NCBI GenBank assembly: GCA_938034615.1
Contig: CALHLW010000139.1
Location: 1 to 40,958 of the forward strand
Length of the DNA: 40,958 nt
Direction of reading: 5' to 3'
DNA from: an uncultured Neomegalonema sp.
Lineage (GTDB): Bacteria > Pseudomonadota > Alphaproteobacteria > Rhodobacterales > Rhodobacteraceae
Positions within the stretch are counted from its first letter, which is position 1. Every line of letters begins with the position of its first letter. The notes beneath the pieces were generated by a model. It saw only the letters and a list, made by a program, of their open reading frames with translations, did not search any database and was not told the origin of the DNA. This document shows positions 32,225 through 40,958 of this stretch, piece by piece. The translations under genes were made by a program, and so were the position numbers.

Positions 32225-33016
32225 ATGCAAATTGCTTTCATCGGCCATGGTGCCATCGCTACCGAAGTCCTGCGGCACCTACGGGATGAATCGGAGGTCG
32301 TGCTGGCCTGCGGTGTTTGCAGACCAGGGCGCGAGAAGGTGGCCAAGGCAGTGTTCGGGGATGTGCCGGTCGTGAGCGATCTGGGCGATGTGCCGGAGGC
32401 CGTGACGCTGGCGGTGGATTGCGCGGGGCATCCGGGGCTGCGCACGCATGGGGCGGCGTTGCTTTCGCGGGGGATCGACGTGCTGACGGTGTCGAACGGG
32501 GCGTTGGCGGATGCGGCGTTGGCGCTGGCGTTGGATCAGGCGGCGACTGTGGGGGGCGCACGGCTGCGGCTGCTCTCCGGAGCCATCGGAGCCATCGATG
32601 TGCTGGCGGCGGCATCGGTCGGAGGGCTGGAGCGGGTGATCTATACAGGACGCAAACCGCCCGCTGGATGGCGGGGGTCGGCGGCGGAAGAAGTGCTGAA
32701 CCTCGAAACGTTGACCGAACCGGCAGTACATTTCGAGGGGACGGCGCGGGAGGCGGCGCTTCGGTATCCTAAAAATGCCAATGTGGCAGCGACGGTGGCG
32801 CTCGCCGGAATCGGGATGGACGCGACTCAGGTACGCTTGATTGCAGACCCTACTCGAGCACCGAATCGGCACGAGATCGAGGCGATAGGCGCGTTTGGGC
32901 GGTTCGAGTTCGCCATCGAGGGGAACGCCCTGCCCGGCAATCCGGCGTCGTCGGCCCTCACGGCGATGAGTGTCGTGCGGGCCGTGAGAGACAGGGTAGC
33001 GCGGATCAGCGTTTAA
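32225..33016 (+). CDS. nadX: L-aspartate dehydrogenase
   Basis: A 263-residue NAD(P)-dependent enzyme converting aspartate to iminoaspartate, a precursor of NAD in some bacteria. MQIAFIGHGAIATEVL gives the Rossmann site (GHGAIA). RKPPAGWRGS and YPKNANVAATVALAGIG (about 180-196) are family hallmarks. No nadA or nadC lies nearby, so the enzyme may serve amino acid metabolism instead. The Shine-Dalgarno is weak. Confidence 0.85.
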   Translation: MQIAFIGHGAIATEVLRHLRDESEVVLACGVCRPGREKVAKAVFGDVPVVSDLGDVPEAVTLAVDCAGHPGLRTHGAALLSRGIDVLTVSNGALADAALALALDQAATVGGARLRLLSGAIGAIDVLAAASVGGLERVIYTGRKPPAGWRGSAAEEVLNLETLTEPAVHFEGTAREAALRYPKNANVAATVALAGIGMDATQVRLIADPTRAPNRHEIEAIGAFGRFEFAIEGNALPGNPASSALTAMSVVRAVRDRVARISV

Positions 33017-33094
33017 AAGCCGATCTGTCATGCCCTCGAAAGAGGGCATCTCGTCGGACAGACTCCGTTCTTTTGTTCGAGATTTAAACGTTCA

Positions 33095-33176
33095 TGTCAC
33101 CCCGCGACTTGATCGCGGGGTCCATTGTCCAGCACATCCTGCACGATGGATTCCGCGATCAAGTCGCGGAATGACA
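33095..33176. repeat. REP-like paired palindrome
   Basis: Two hairpins face each other: CCCCGCGA-CTTGA-TCGCGGGG (33100-33120) and TTCCGCGA-TCAAG-TCGCGGAA (33151-33171), flanked by TGTCA (33095-33099) and TGACA (33172-33176). The TGGA boundaries also match other alphaproteobacterial REP pairs. It fills most of the gap between nadX and the next gene. Confidence 0.75.
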
Positions 33177-33237
33177 ACAGTTCTTCGATCTAAAAGACAC
33201 CGAAACCAATGCGTTATCGCGGGGATGACACCAAGGA

Positions 33238-33468
33238 TCAGCGTTTCTTGAAATCGCCTGCCTGGTGCTTCTTGTAGGCCAGATACAGCGCAGCACCGAT
33301 CAGCATGGGGATCAGCAGACCCATGATCGACCCGAAGAACGAGCCGAGAATGAAGCCCAGAACCGCTCCGGCGATGGCCGCCGGGATCTGCTGCGCGCCA
33401 CGAATGTATTGTGGGGCCAGCAAATAGCCGACTGCCGCACCTAAAATCGTCAAAAGCAATGTGAACAT
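33238..33468 (-). CDS. Small hypothetical membrane protein
   Basis: A 76-residue protein with two or three hydrophobic segments (MFTLLLTILGAAVGYLLAP and two Gly-rich helices) and a basic tail (YKKHQAGDFKKR). The ATG at 33468 is preferred to one 9 nt upstream because GGGGAG is then correctly spaced. No family is recognised; a glycine-zipper-like membrane protein is plausible. Confidence 0.6.
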   Translation of the reverse strand: MFTLLLTILGAAVGYLLAPQYIRGAQQIPAAIAGAVLGFILGSFFGSIMGLLIPMLIGAALYLAYKKHQAGDFKKR

Positions 33469-33672
33469 CTGTCCCATCTCCCCGAAGTTTCCGAGCAGGG
33501 AACGTGTGTACGGGAGCGGGAATAGTCAACCCACATGCCGATCCGCGAGGCCGGTGGGGCGTCTTCGGCTCATCGTATGGGGGTTTTTCTTCAGGGATTC
33601 TTTTCAGCCCTTGCTGGAGAAGGGGAGCCGAGGCAAGATCATAGTCGTTCTTCCTGCCGGACCATCCCGACC

Positions 33673-34590
33673 ATGCCCGTCCTTCCAGATATCGGCCTGC
33701 GCCGTGCCGCGGGGTCCAGCGACAGCGAGAACCGGGTTGGGGCGTGGTGGATGATCGCGTCCTGCATCGCAGCAACGGCGATGAGCGTGGCCGTTCGGTT
33801 GCTCGGCGATACGATGCCATCGATTCAGATCGCGTTCCTGCGCTCGATCTTGGGGATTTTGCTTCTCGCCCCCCTGTTCCTGAGCGCCGCGGCGCGGCAT
33901 GAGAAAGTGCCGGTGCGCTTTACCCGGCCCTGGTTGCATCTGATCCGGGGTGTACTGTTCGCATTGGCGACGACGGGCGGGTTCCATGCGCTGACGCATC
34001 TGCCACTGGCCACGGCGACGACGCTGTTCTTCCTCGCGCCGGTCTTTTCGACGGTCTTCGCCGCCGTCTTTGCCGGAGAGAAGGTCGGGCCGGGTCGTTG
34101 GATAGCGGTGGCGGCGGCCTTTGCGGGAGCGCTCATCATCCTGCGGCCCGGATTGATGCCGCTCGACGTGGCCATGGTGCTGGGGGTTGCCAGCGCGCTG
34201 CTCTTCGCGCTGGCACTGCTCATCACGAGGCCGATTTCGGAGGCAGACGGGGCGGCGAGCATCATGCTTTCCTCTGCGGTGGTGTCGTCCGTGGTGCTGG
34301 TCATCCCCGCGCTCGCTGTCTGGGTGTCTGTTCCCTTCGCGTCATGGGGATTGGTCGCCGTGGTGGTGCTTGCGTCGTCGGGGCGGACTTTTGCGGATGT
34401 GCGGTCGTATTCGCTGGCCGATGCCGGGTTCCTCGCGCCGTTCGCTTTCCTGCGCCTGTTGTTCATCGCCGCCGCCGGGTGGATCGTTTTCCACGAAGGA
34501 ATCGACGGGCCGACGCTGGCCGGGGCGGCGGTGATCGTGGGGTCTAGTGTCTTTATCGCGTGGCGGGAAGCGCGGCTGCGCAGACATTAA
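33673..34590 (+). CDS. EamA/DMT-family exporter (second copy)
   Basis: A 305-residue membrane protein with about ten helices in two EamA repeats: SIQIAFLRSILGILLLAPL in the first and DGAASIMLSSAVVSSVVLVIPALAV in the second, ending FLRLLFIAAAGWIVFHEGIDGPTLAGAAVIVGSSVFIAWRE. The motif order fits the S-adenosylmethionine/metabolite exporter branch, but the cargo is unknown. The start ATG at 33673 lacks a strong ribosome-binding site; longer in-frame starts would add unrelated residues. Confidence 0.85.
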   Translation: MPVLPDIGLRRAAGSSDSENRVGAWWMIASCIAATAMSVAVRLLGDTMPSIQIAFLRSILGILLLAPLFLSAAARHEKVPVRFTRPWLHLIRGVLFALATTGGFHALTHLPLATATTLFFLAPVFSTVFAAVFAGEKVGPGRWIAVAAAFAGALIILRPGLMPLDVAMVLGVASALLFALALLITRPISEADGAASIMLSSAVVSSVVLVIPALAVWVSVPFASWGLVAVVVLASSGRTFADVRSYSLADAGFLAPFAFLRLLFIAAAGWIVFHEGIDGPTLAGAAVIVGSSVFIAWREARLRRH

Positions 34591-34693
34591 GCAGAGATTT
34601 ATCTCCGGCGCGTACTTTCTCTATTGCGGCGCAACATGGGAATCCTTAGATGCGCCCTACACATCAATCTGCTGGTTGGGGAGGGTCGCGCCG

Positions 34694-35188
34694 ATGGCGA
34701 CGCAACATCTCTTGCAATCGGGCACGGACCCGGAAACGGACACCTCCCGAACGGAAGACTTCGCTCACTACGACAATGTCGTACCGCTCGAAACCCGTCT
34801 ACTGGACGAGAGCCGGGACGATCATTTCATCCGCCGCGAGGGCAAGGTCTATGCCGGGACGCATCTGATCATCGAGGTGATCGGCGGGACGGGGCTGGAT
34901 TGCATCGAGACGGTGGAGGCCGCATTCCGGCGCTGCGTCGAGGCGTGTCAGGCCACGCTGCTGCATATCCACCTGCACAAGTTTCAGCCACAGGGCGTGA
35001 GCGGGGTGGCCGTACTGGCCGAGAGCCATATCAGCGTGCATACATGGCCCGAGGCGGGATATGGCGCGTTCGACGTGTTCATGTGCGGCGATGCGGAGCC
35101 ATGGAAGGCCGTCGAAATCCTGCGCGATGCCTTCGATGCCGACGAGATTCGCACGAAGGAACTGCTGCGCGGCGACGGGATCGTGTGA
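34694..35188 (+). CDS. speD: S-adenosylmethionine decarboxylase proenzyme
   Basis: A 164-residue pyruvoyl enzyme that makes decarboxylated SAM for spermidine synthesis. The self-cleavage site is LAESHISVHTWPE, Glu110-Ser111, with His116 and Cys131 near by. The prokaryotic class 1B core begins near residue 50; the first ~50 residues are an extension. GGGAGG lies 9 nt before the ATG at 34694. The stop overlaps the speE start as TGATG. Confidence 0.94.
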   Translation: MATQHLLQSGTDPETDTSRTEDFAHYDNVVPLETRLLDESRDDHFIRREGKVYAGTHLIIEVIGGTGLDCIETVEAAFRRCVEACQATLLHIHLHKFQPQGVSGVAVLAESHISVHTWPEAGYGAFDVFMCGDAEPWKAVEILRDAFDADEIRTKELLRGDGIV

Positions 35189-36051
35189 TGGCGCTGCCGG
35201 GGAACGAAGGCTGGACCGTCGAAACCCTGCATGACGAATACGCGCAAGCGCTGCGCGAGGATCGGGTTTTCTACGACAATGAGACCGATCATCAGCGGCT
35301 GCGCGTCTTCGAGAATGCGAAATTCGGGCGCGTCCTGACCCTCGACGGGGTGGTGCAGACCACCGAGGGCGACGAGTTCATGTATCACGAGATGCTGGCC
35401 CATGTACCGATCCTCGCCCATGGTGCCGCGAAACGGGTGCTGGTCGTTGGCGGCGGAGACGGGGGGATGGCGCGTGAAGTGCTGCGCCACGCTTCGGTCG
35501 AGCAATGCACGATGGTCGAGATCGATGCGGGGGTGGTGGATTTCTCGAAGGAATACCTGCCCGCCCTGTCGGACGGTGTCTTCGACGATCCGCGCCTTAA
35601 CCTCGTCATCGCGGATGGCGCGGCCTTCATGGCAGAGAAACACGAACCGTTCGACGTCATCATTATCGACTCCACCGATCCTATCGGTCCCGGCGAAGTG
35701 TTGTTCACCGACAGCTTCTATGGCCATGCCTCGCGGCTTCTGAACCCCGACGGCATTCTCGTGACCCAGAACGGTGTGCCGTTCCTGCAACCGGATGAAC
35801 TGCGCCAGACGATGCGGGCGTTTCGGGCGCTGTTCCCCGACTGGGGATGCTATCTGACCCATGTACCGAGCTATGCGGGGGGACCGATGGCGCTGGGCTG
35901 GGGGTCGCTGTCGAAGAAAGGGCGCGGGGTCGATCCTGCAGTTCTTGCGAAACGGTTCGAGGCGGCCAATCTGACGACACGTTATTATACGCCCGAGGTT
36001 CACAAGGCCGCCTTCGCCCTACCCGCCTATATCGCGGCGCTGCTGTCGTAG
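35188..36051 (+). CDS. speE: Spermidine synthase
   Basis: A 287-residue aminopropyltransferase using decarboxylated SAM and putrescine. VLVVGGGDGGMAREVLRH (about 83-100) and IIDSTDPIGPGEVLF (about 155-169) are the family's cofactor and gate motifs. It overlaps speD by one base (TGATG), giving translational coupling. The last 25 nt overlap the end of the convergent amine oxidase gene. Confidence 0.95.
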   Translation: MALPGNEGWTVETLHDEYAQALREDRVFYDNETDHQRLRVFENAKFGRVLTLDGVVQTTEGDEFMYHEMLAHVPILAHGAAKRVLVVGGGDGGMAREVLRHASVEQCTMVEIDAGVVDFSKEYLPALSDGVFDDPRLNLVIADGAAFMAEKHEPFDVIIIDSTDPIGPGEVLFTDSFYGHASRLLNPDGILVTQNGVPFLQPDELRQTMRAFRALFPDWGCYLTHVPSYAGGPMALGWGSLSKKGRGVDPAVLAKRFEAANLTTRYYTPEVHKAAFALPAYIAALLS

Positions 36052-37079
36052 GAGAAGGCCGCCGCCAGCGCGCCTTCAGTAAAGCCGCCATGTTCAGGGG
36101 CGGTTTCGGTGACGACGAACTTGAGATGCCCATCCCAAAGACCCGATAGCGCAGGCGGTGGGCCGTAAGCCGGATGTGCGGCGAGGGGCTGGTGGTCGGC
36201 ATCCGTCGCGGTGAATGGCTCGCGCGCCCAATCGGCGAGATGCGTGGCGACGGGTGTGAGTGCCGCCTTCCCAAAGAGCCGCCCGAACTGCGCGAGGCAG
36301 GCATCGGCAAGCTGGTCCCTTAGGGTTGCGCGATGCTCGACGGGAACGCCGAGAAATCCGAACAGCGCCCCCGGCGTGCCGCCCATCGCGCTGGCATCAT
36401 GGATTTCGACCATCGGCCCGTGGCGGCTCATCGCGTCACCCGATAATCCGGTTTCACGCCAGAAGGGTCGCTCATAGACCGCCACGAACTTCGCCACCGC
36501 GCCCATCCATGTCGGGATGGTCGAAAGCGCGCGCAGGGCGTTGTCCGGCAGCGGGGGATCGAAGGTGATTCCGGCGGCGATGCGCGGTGGAACCGCGATG
36601 ACGACGCGCTTGGCGAGGAGCGTTTCGCCTTCCTGCGCGGTCACTGTGATGCCATCGCCCTCGCGCGACAAGGCGATGACAGGTGTTTCAAGGCGTAGGC
36701 GCGAGGGGTCGAGATCGGCGATCAACCCCTCGACCAGCGCCCGCATCCCACCCGCCAGACGCAATGACCCCGCCATGGCGGAGGGGGCATCGACCCGCTG
36801 CACCGATCCATCCGTATTCTCGTAGCAGGTGGCCCCGCTCGCATATTGCTCGAAGACGGTGATACAGAACCGCTCCGCCAGCGCCGCGATGCGCGGTTGT
36901 CCCGGCCAGAACCATGCTGGCCCCAGATCGAAACTCGTGCCGCCATAGCTCAATCCGGCGATGCGGCCTCCGACGCGATCTCTCGCCTCAAGGAGCAGCC
37001 AATCGCGTCCCGCGCGGTCCAGCCGGTCGGCCAGGGCAAGGCCCGAGAGGCCACCACCGATGATGATGGTATCTTTCAT
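36027..37079 (-). CDS. FAD-dependent amine oxidase family protein
   Basis: A 350-residue flavoprotein with the FAD dinucleotide site at the start (MKDTIIIGGGLSGLALADRLDRAG), the E-A-R-D-R-V-G-G-R motif near residue 36, and the C-terminal GLWDGHLKFVVTETAPEHGGFTEGAL FAD segment. The family oxidises amines including polyamines. It is convergent to speE, overlapping it by 25 nt, so a polyamine-catabolic role is attractive but inferred. The start at 37079 is set by the FAD motif; the ribosome-binding site is weak. Confidence 0.83.
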   Translation of the reverse strand: MKDTIIIGGGLSGLALADRLDRAGRDWLLLEARDRVGGRIAGLSYGGTSFDLGPAWFWPGQPRIAALAERFCITVFEQYASGATCYENTDGSVQRVDAPSAMAGSLRLAGGMRALVEGLIADLDPSRLRLETPVIALSREGDGITVTAQEGETLLAKRVVIAVPPRIAAGITFDPPLPDNALRALSTIPTWMGAVAKFVAVYERPFWRETGLSGDAMSRHGPMVEIHDASAMGGTPGALFGFLGVPVEHRATLRDQLADACLAQFGRLFGKAALTPVATHLADWAREPFTATDADHQPLAAHPAYGPPPALSGLWDGHLKFVVTETAPEHGGFTEGALAAAFSYDSSAAI

Positions 37080-37239
37080 CGACGAGTGGATGGGCTGGCG
37101 AAATGTAAAAACGTCATGAAGCGAACTAAATGTCCGGTCTTTCGACCATGTCAATCGCGTTCGTGCGATCCGATGAAGCGGGATTCACTTCACCAGATCA
37201 CCCGGTTCCGGTAGACGACGCCCTTAAAGCCACGCATGA

Positions 37240-39282
<2,043 letters not shown>

Positions 39283-39340
39283 GCCGGATGGGTCAACGAT
39301 CTATCAATGCGACCAACAACTCTCGGGTTGAAAAACCGTT

Positions 39341-39361
39341 CCCTCTCCCAGCGGGAGAGGG
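39341..39361 (-). terminator. Palindromic hairpin between convergent fadH and Hsp70 genes
   Basis: A perfect 9-bp stem, CCCTCTCCC (39341-39349) with GGGAGAGGG (39353-39361), loop 3 nt. On the minus strand a T-run follows after three bases (ACGGTTTTT), so it may end the Hsp70 transcript. It also resembles a REP-type repeat. Confidence 0.55.
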
Positions 39362-39375
39362 TTCCAGAGGCGCTA

Positions 39376-40620
39376 TCACCCCCGCATCGAAGCGATGGCC
39401 AGACCATCGGTGACGGCGGTGAAGACGTTGGCGAAGGAATGGCGGGCGTCGGGGAACTGGGCCTTCATGGTGTCTGAGACCATCGACATGAGGCTGGAGC
39501 CACCAACATAGATCACCCGCTGTACACTCGCGGCATCGAGATCCGCACGTCGAAGCGTTTCCTCTGCGCCCGTCTGCAACTTCCGGGCATAGGGGACGAG
39601 GATCGCCGTCAGGATCGCAGGCGATACGGGGCATGAGAGCGACCGCTCGATCAGGTCAAGCGCAATGACAGTCGGCTCGTCGCCGGTATTGGCGGCGATC
39701 TTGCCGCGCTCGACGGCGAAGGCAAGTTCATGCCCGAGTTCATCCTCCAGCACCTTGGCGAGGCGGGTCAGTTTTTCCGGCTCCACCGCCAGCCGCGTCA
39801 TCTCGGCCACCATGCGGCGGTTCTGGGGGGTGTAGAGGAACGGGATTATCTCCCATGTAGCCAGATCGTTGAAGATGGCATTGGGGGTTGAGGTGTGGCC
39901 CGGACCCATGATCTTGCGCAATTCCGTGCCTTTCCCCAACATTGGCATCACCCGGTCGATGCTGATGGCCCGGTCGAAATCGGTGCCGCCGACCCGGACG
40001 CCATGATTGGCGAGAATCGTGACGCCGTCTCCGTCTGAACGAAACAGCGAGAAATCCGACGTGCCGCCGCCCACATCGACGATCAGGCCGATCTCGCCCG
40101 TCTGCTCCAGCGCGCCGCTGGCGATGGCGGCGGCTTCGGGTTCGGGCATGAACGCGACCGAGTCGAATCCTGCCGTGAGATAGCAGGCGCGCAGATCATC
40201 CTCGGCCTGTGCTTCGCGCGGGTCGCCTGCGCCATGGAAGACGACGGGGCGACCTGAGAGCGCGTGGTCGAAGGCCAGCCCGGTCGCCGCCTCGGCGCGG
40301 CTTTTGATCTGGCCCAGAAAGCTGCCAATGATGTCCACGAAAGTCATCTGCCTGTTGAGGATGCGGCGTTCCTCGTGCATCAGGTCGGTGCCCAGCACAC
40401 GCTTGAGCGCCCGCATGAAGCGGCCCTCGGCCCCGTCGAGCAGCGCCTCGTTCGCCGGATCGCCGATCAGCGCCTCCCGCGTGTCGAAATCGAAGAAGAA
40501 CGTGGTCGGCAGGGTCGTGCGCCCCGGTGACAGCTCGACCAATCGGGGTGCGCCATCGACCACGAAGCCCGCCGCGGAATTGGAGGTGCCGAAATCAATC
40601 CCCAATACGGTGCGCGCCAT
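39376..40620 (-). CDS. Hsp70-family protein (YegD-like)
   Basis: A 414-residue protein with an Hsp70/actin ATPase fold: GIDFGTSNSAAG (about 7-18), EPEAAAIASGAL, VDVGGGTSDFSLF (about 180-192) and GGSSLMSMVSDT near the end. It lacks the C-terminal substrate-binding part of DnaK, as YegD proteins do. Its client is unknown. The start at 40620 is directly before the first ATPase motif. Confidence 0.87.
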   Translation of the reverse strand: MARTVLGIDFGTSNSAAGFVVDGAPRLVELSPGRTTLPTTFFFDFDTREALIGDPANEALLDGAEGRFMRALKRVLGTDLMHEERRILNRQMTFVDIIGSFLGQIKSRAEAATGLAFDHALSGRPVVFHGAGDPREAQAEDDLRACYLTAGFDSVAFMPEPEAAAIASGALEQTGEIGLIVDVGGGTSDFSLFRSDGDGVTILANHGVRVGGTDFDRAISIDRVMPMLGKGTELRKIMGPGHTSTPNAIFNDLATWEIIPFLYTPQNRRMVAEMTRLAVEPEKLTRLAKVLEDELGHELAFAVERGKIAANTGDEPTVIALDLIERSLSCPVSPAILTAILVPYARKLQTGAEETLRRADLDAASVQRVIYVGGSSLMSMVSDTMKAQFPDARHSFANVFTAVTDGLAIASMRG

Positions 40621-40782
40621 GCTCCGGGCCTTTCCGAACGCTGAAATGAATGCGTGGGCTATGGCTTACGGAGAGGAAGTTCAACCGCTAACGGCCCAAA
40701 TACCTGTCGCTCTTAAGCCGTTTGCAAGTTCTGTCACGCTACGGTCGCGCCAACTCGTGAAATCCATCATCGGGGCTTGGCC

Positions 40783-40958
40783 ATGACCTCTTCCTCCATC
40801 CCGCACGTCGTCTGCGTCTTTGGCACTCGGCCCGAGGCGATCAAGATGGCACCGGTCGTTCAGGCGCTGAAGGCCCGTGACGATGTTCGCACGAGCGTCT
40901 GCCTGACAGGCCAGCATCGCGAGATGCTGATGCAGGTCACGGACCTGTTCGGGATCGT
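40783..40958 (+). CDS. wecB: UDP-N-acetylglucosamine 2-epimerase, 5' part
   Basis: The first 58 codons run off the right edge: [30 protein letters not shown], then [19 protein letters not shown]. The [12 protein letters not shown] signature identifies WecB/MnaA, which makes UDP-N-acetylmannosamine for surface polysaccharides. Partial at the 3' end. Confidence 0.93.
   Translation, partial: MTSSSIPHVVCVFGTRPEAIKMAPVVQALKARDDVRTSVCLTGQHREMLMQVTDLFGI

Noticed and set aside
34984-36003. Long minus-strand frame (339 codons) opposite speD/speE
   Set aside because: Shadow of two well-identified genes; the composition is typical of antisense frames.

Overview
The window looks like chromosomal DNA of a high-GC alphaproteobacterium, most probably a Rhodobacterales (Roseobacter-type) bacterium. 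The reasons are the extended ribosomal protein L21, the rapZ/EIIA-Man/HPr block, GapR, a DUF1127 protein, a phasin with PhaR-like boxes, sulfoacetaldehyde acetyltransferase (Xsc), and REP-like palindromes between genes. I see no phage, no transposase, no CRISPR array and no rRNA or tRNA gene. Roughly 50 protein genes are packed tightly on both strands, with many ATGA or TGATG overlaps and three convergent pairs that overlap at their 3' ends.

Layout. 1-1600: start of an ABC ATPase, divergent from rplU-rpmA. 1769-4472: a GNAT acetyltransferase and xsc (taurine/sulfonate dissimilation), with a structured upstream region, then a YkgJ-type cysteine-cluster gene. 5360-6857: two HExxH metallopeptidase-like genes, one a Cys-free Gly/Ser-rich protein that looks like a secreted effector, the other exported. 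6991-12020: a PQQ cluster, pqqA-pqqC-pqqD-pqqE, translationally coupled to a nitrate/sulfonate/taurine-type ABC transporter; pqqB is absent here. 12160-14594: rapZ, PTS EIIA-Man, HPr and a PlsC acyltransferase; hprK is not in its usual place. 14897-18569: a small secreted protein, a cupin, a Leu/Val/Phe dehydrogenase and gamma-glutamyltranspeptidase. 18677-22514: a DUF2157/GDYXXLXY membrane pair, a lytic transglycosylase and a sterol-desaturase-family enzyme. 22523-27274: a glyoxylate/hydroxypyruvate-type reductase, an SH3 protein, DinB with an N-terminal zinc ribbon, an EamA exporter, a two-SH3-repeat protein and GapR. 27478-31942: a DUF1127 protein, a desaturase coupled to a signal-less PhnD-like protein, CsaA, a phasin, ProC and a Rap1a-like protein. 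32225-40958: aspartate dehydrogenase, a small membrane protein, a second EamA exporter, speD-speE with a convergent amine oxidase, FadH, a YegD-like Hsp70 and the start of wecB.

How the genes fit together. The PQQ genes make the quinone cofactor from the 30-residue PqqA. The coupled ABC importer probably serves a quinoprotein-related substrate, which the sequence does not identify. RapZ, EIIA-Man and HPr form the regulatory PTS typical of alphaproteobacteria. SpeD and SpeE make spermidine. Xsc converts sulfoacetaldehyde to acetyl phosphate and sulfite, but its usual partner pta is not adjacent.

Most unusual points. (1) A 68-bp near-perfect inverted repeat lies inside the N-terminal coding region of the PQQ-linked binding protein, in the manner of a palindromic element taken into a gene. 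(2) The 17-bp palindrome TTGTTGC-N3-GCAACAA occurs in front of both the phasin gene and the DUF1127 gene, suggesting a shared PhaR-like regulon. (3) A harpin-like, Cys-free protein ends in an HEFAH metallopeptidase domain. (4) A 33-bp near-perfect inverted repeat lies upstream of xsc. (5) A 93-nt concentric palindrome lies at 29510-29602. All functions are assigned by reading sequence motifs, without database searches.
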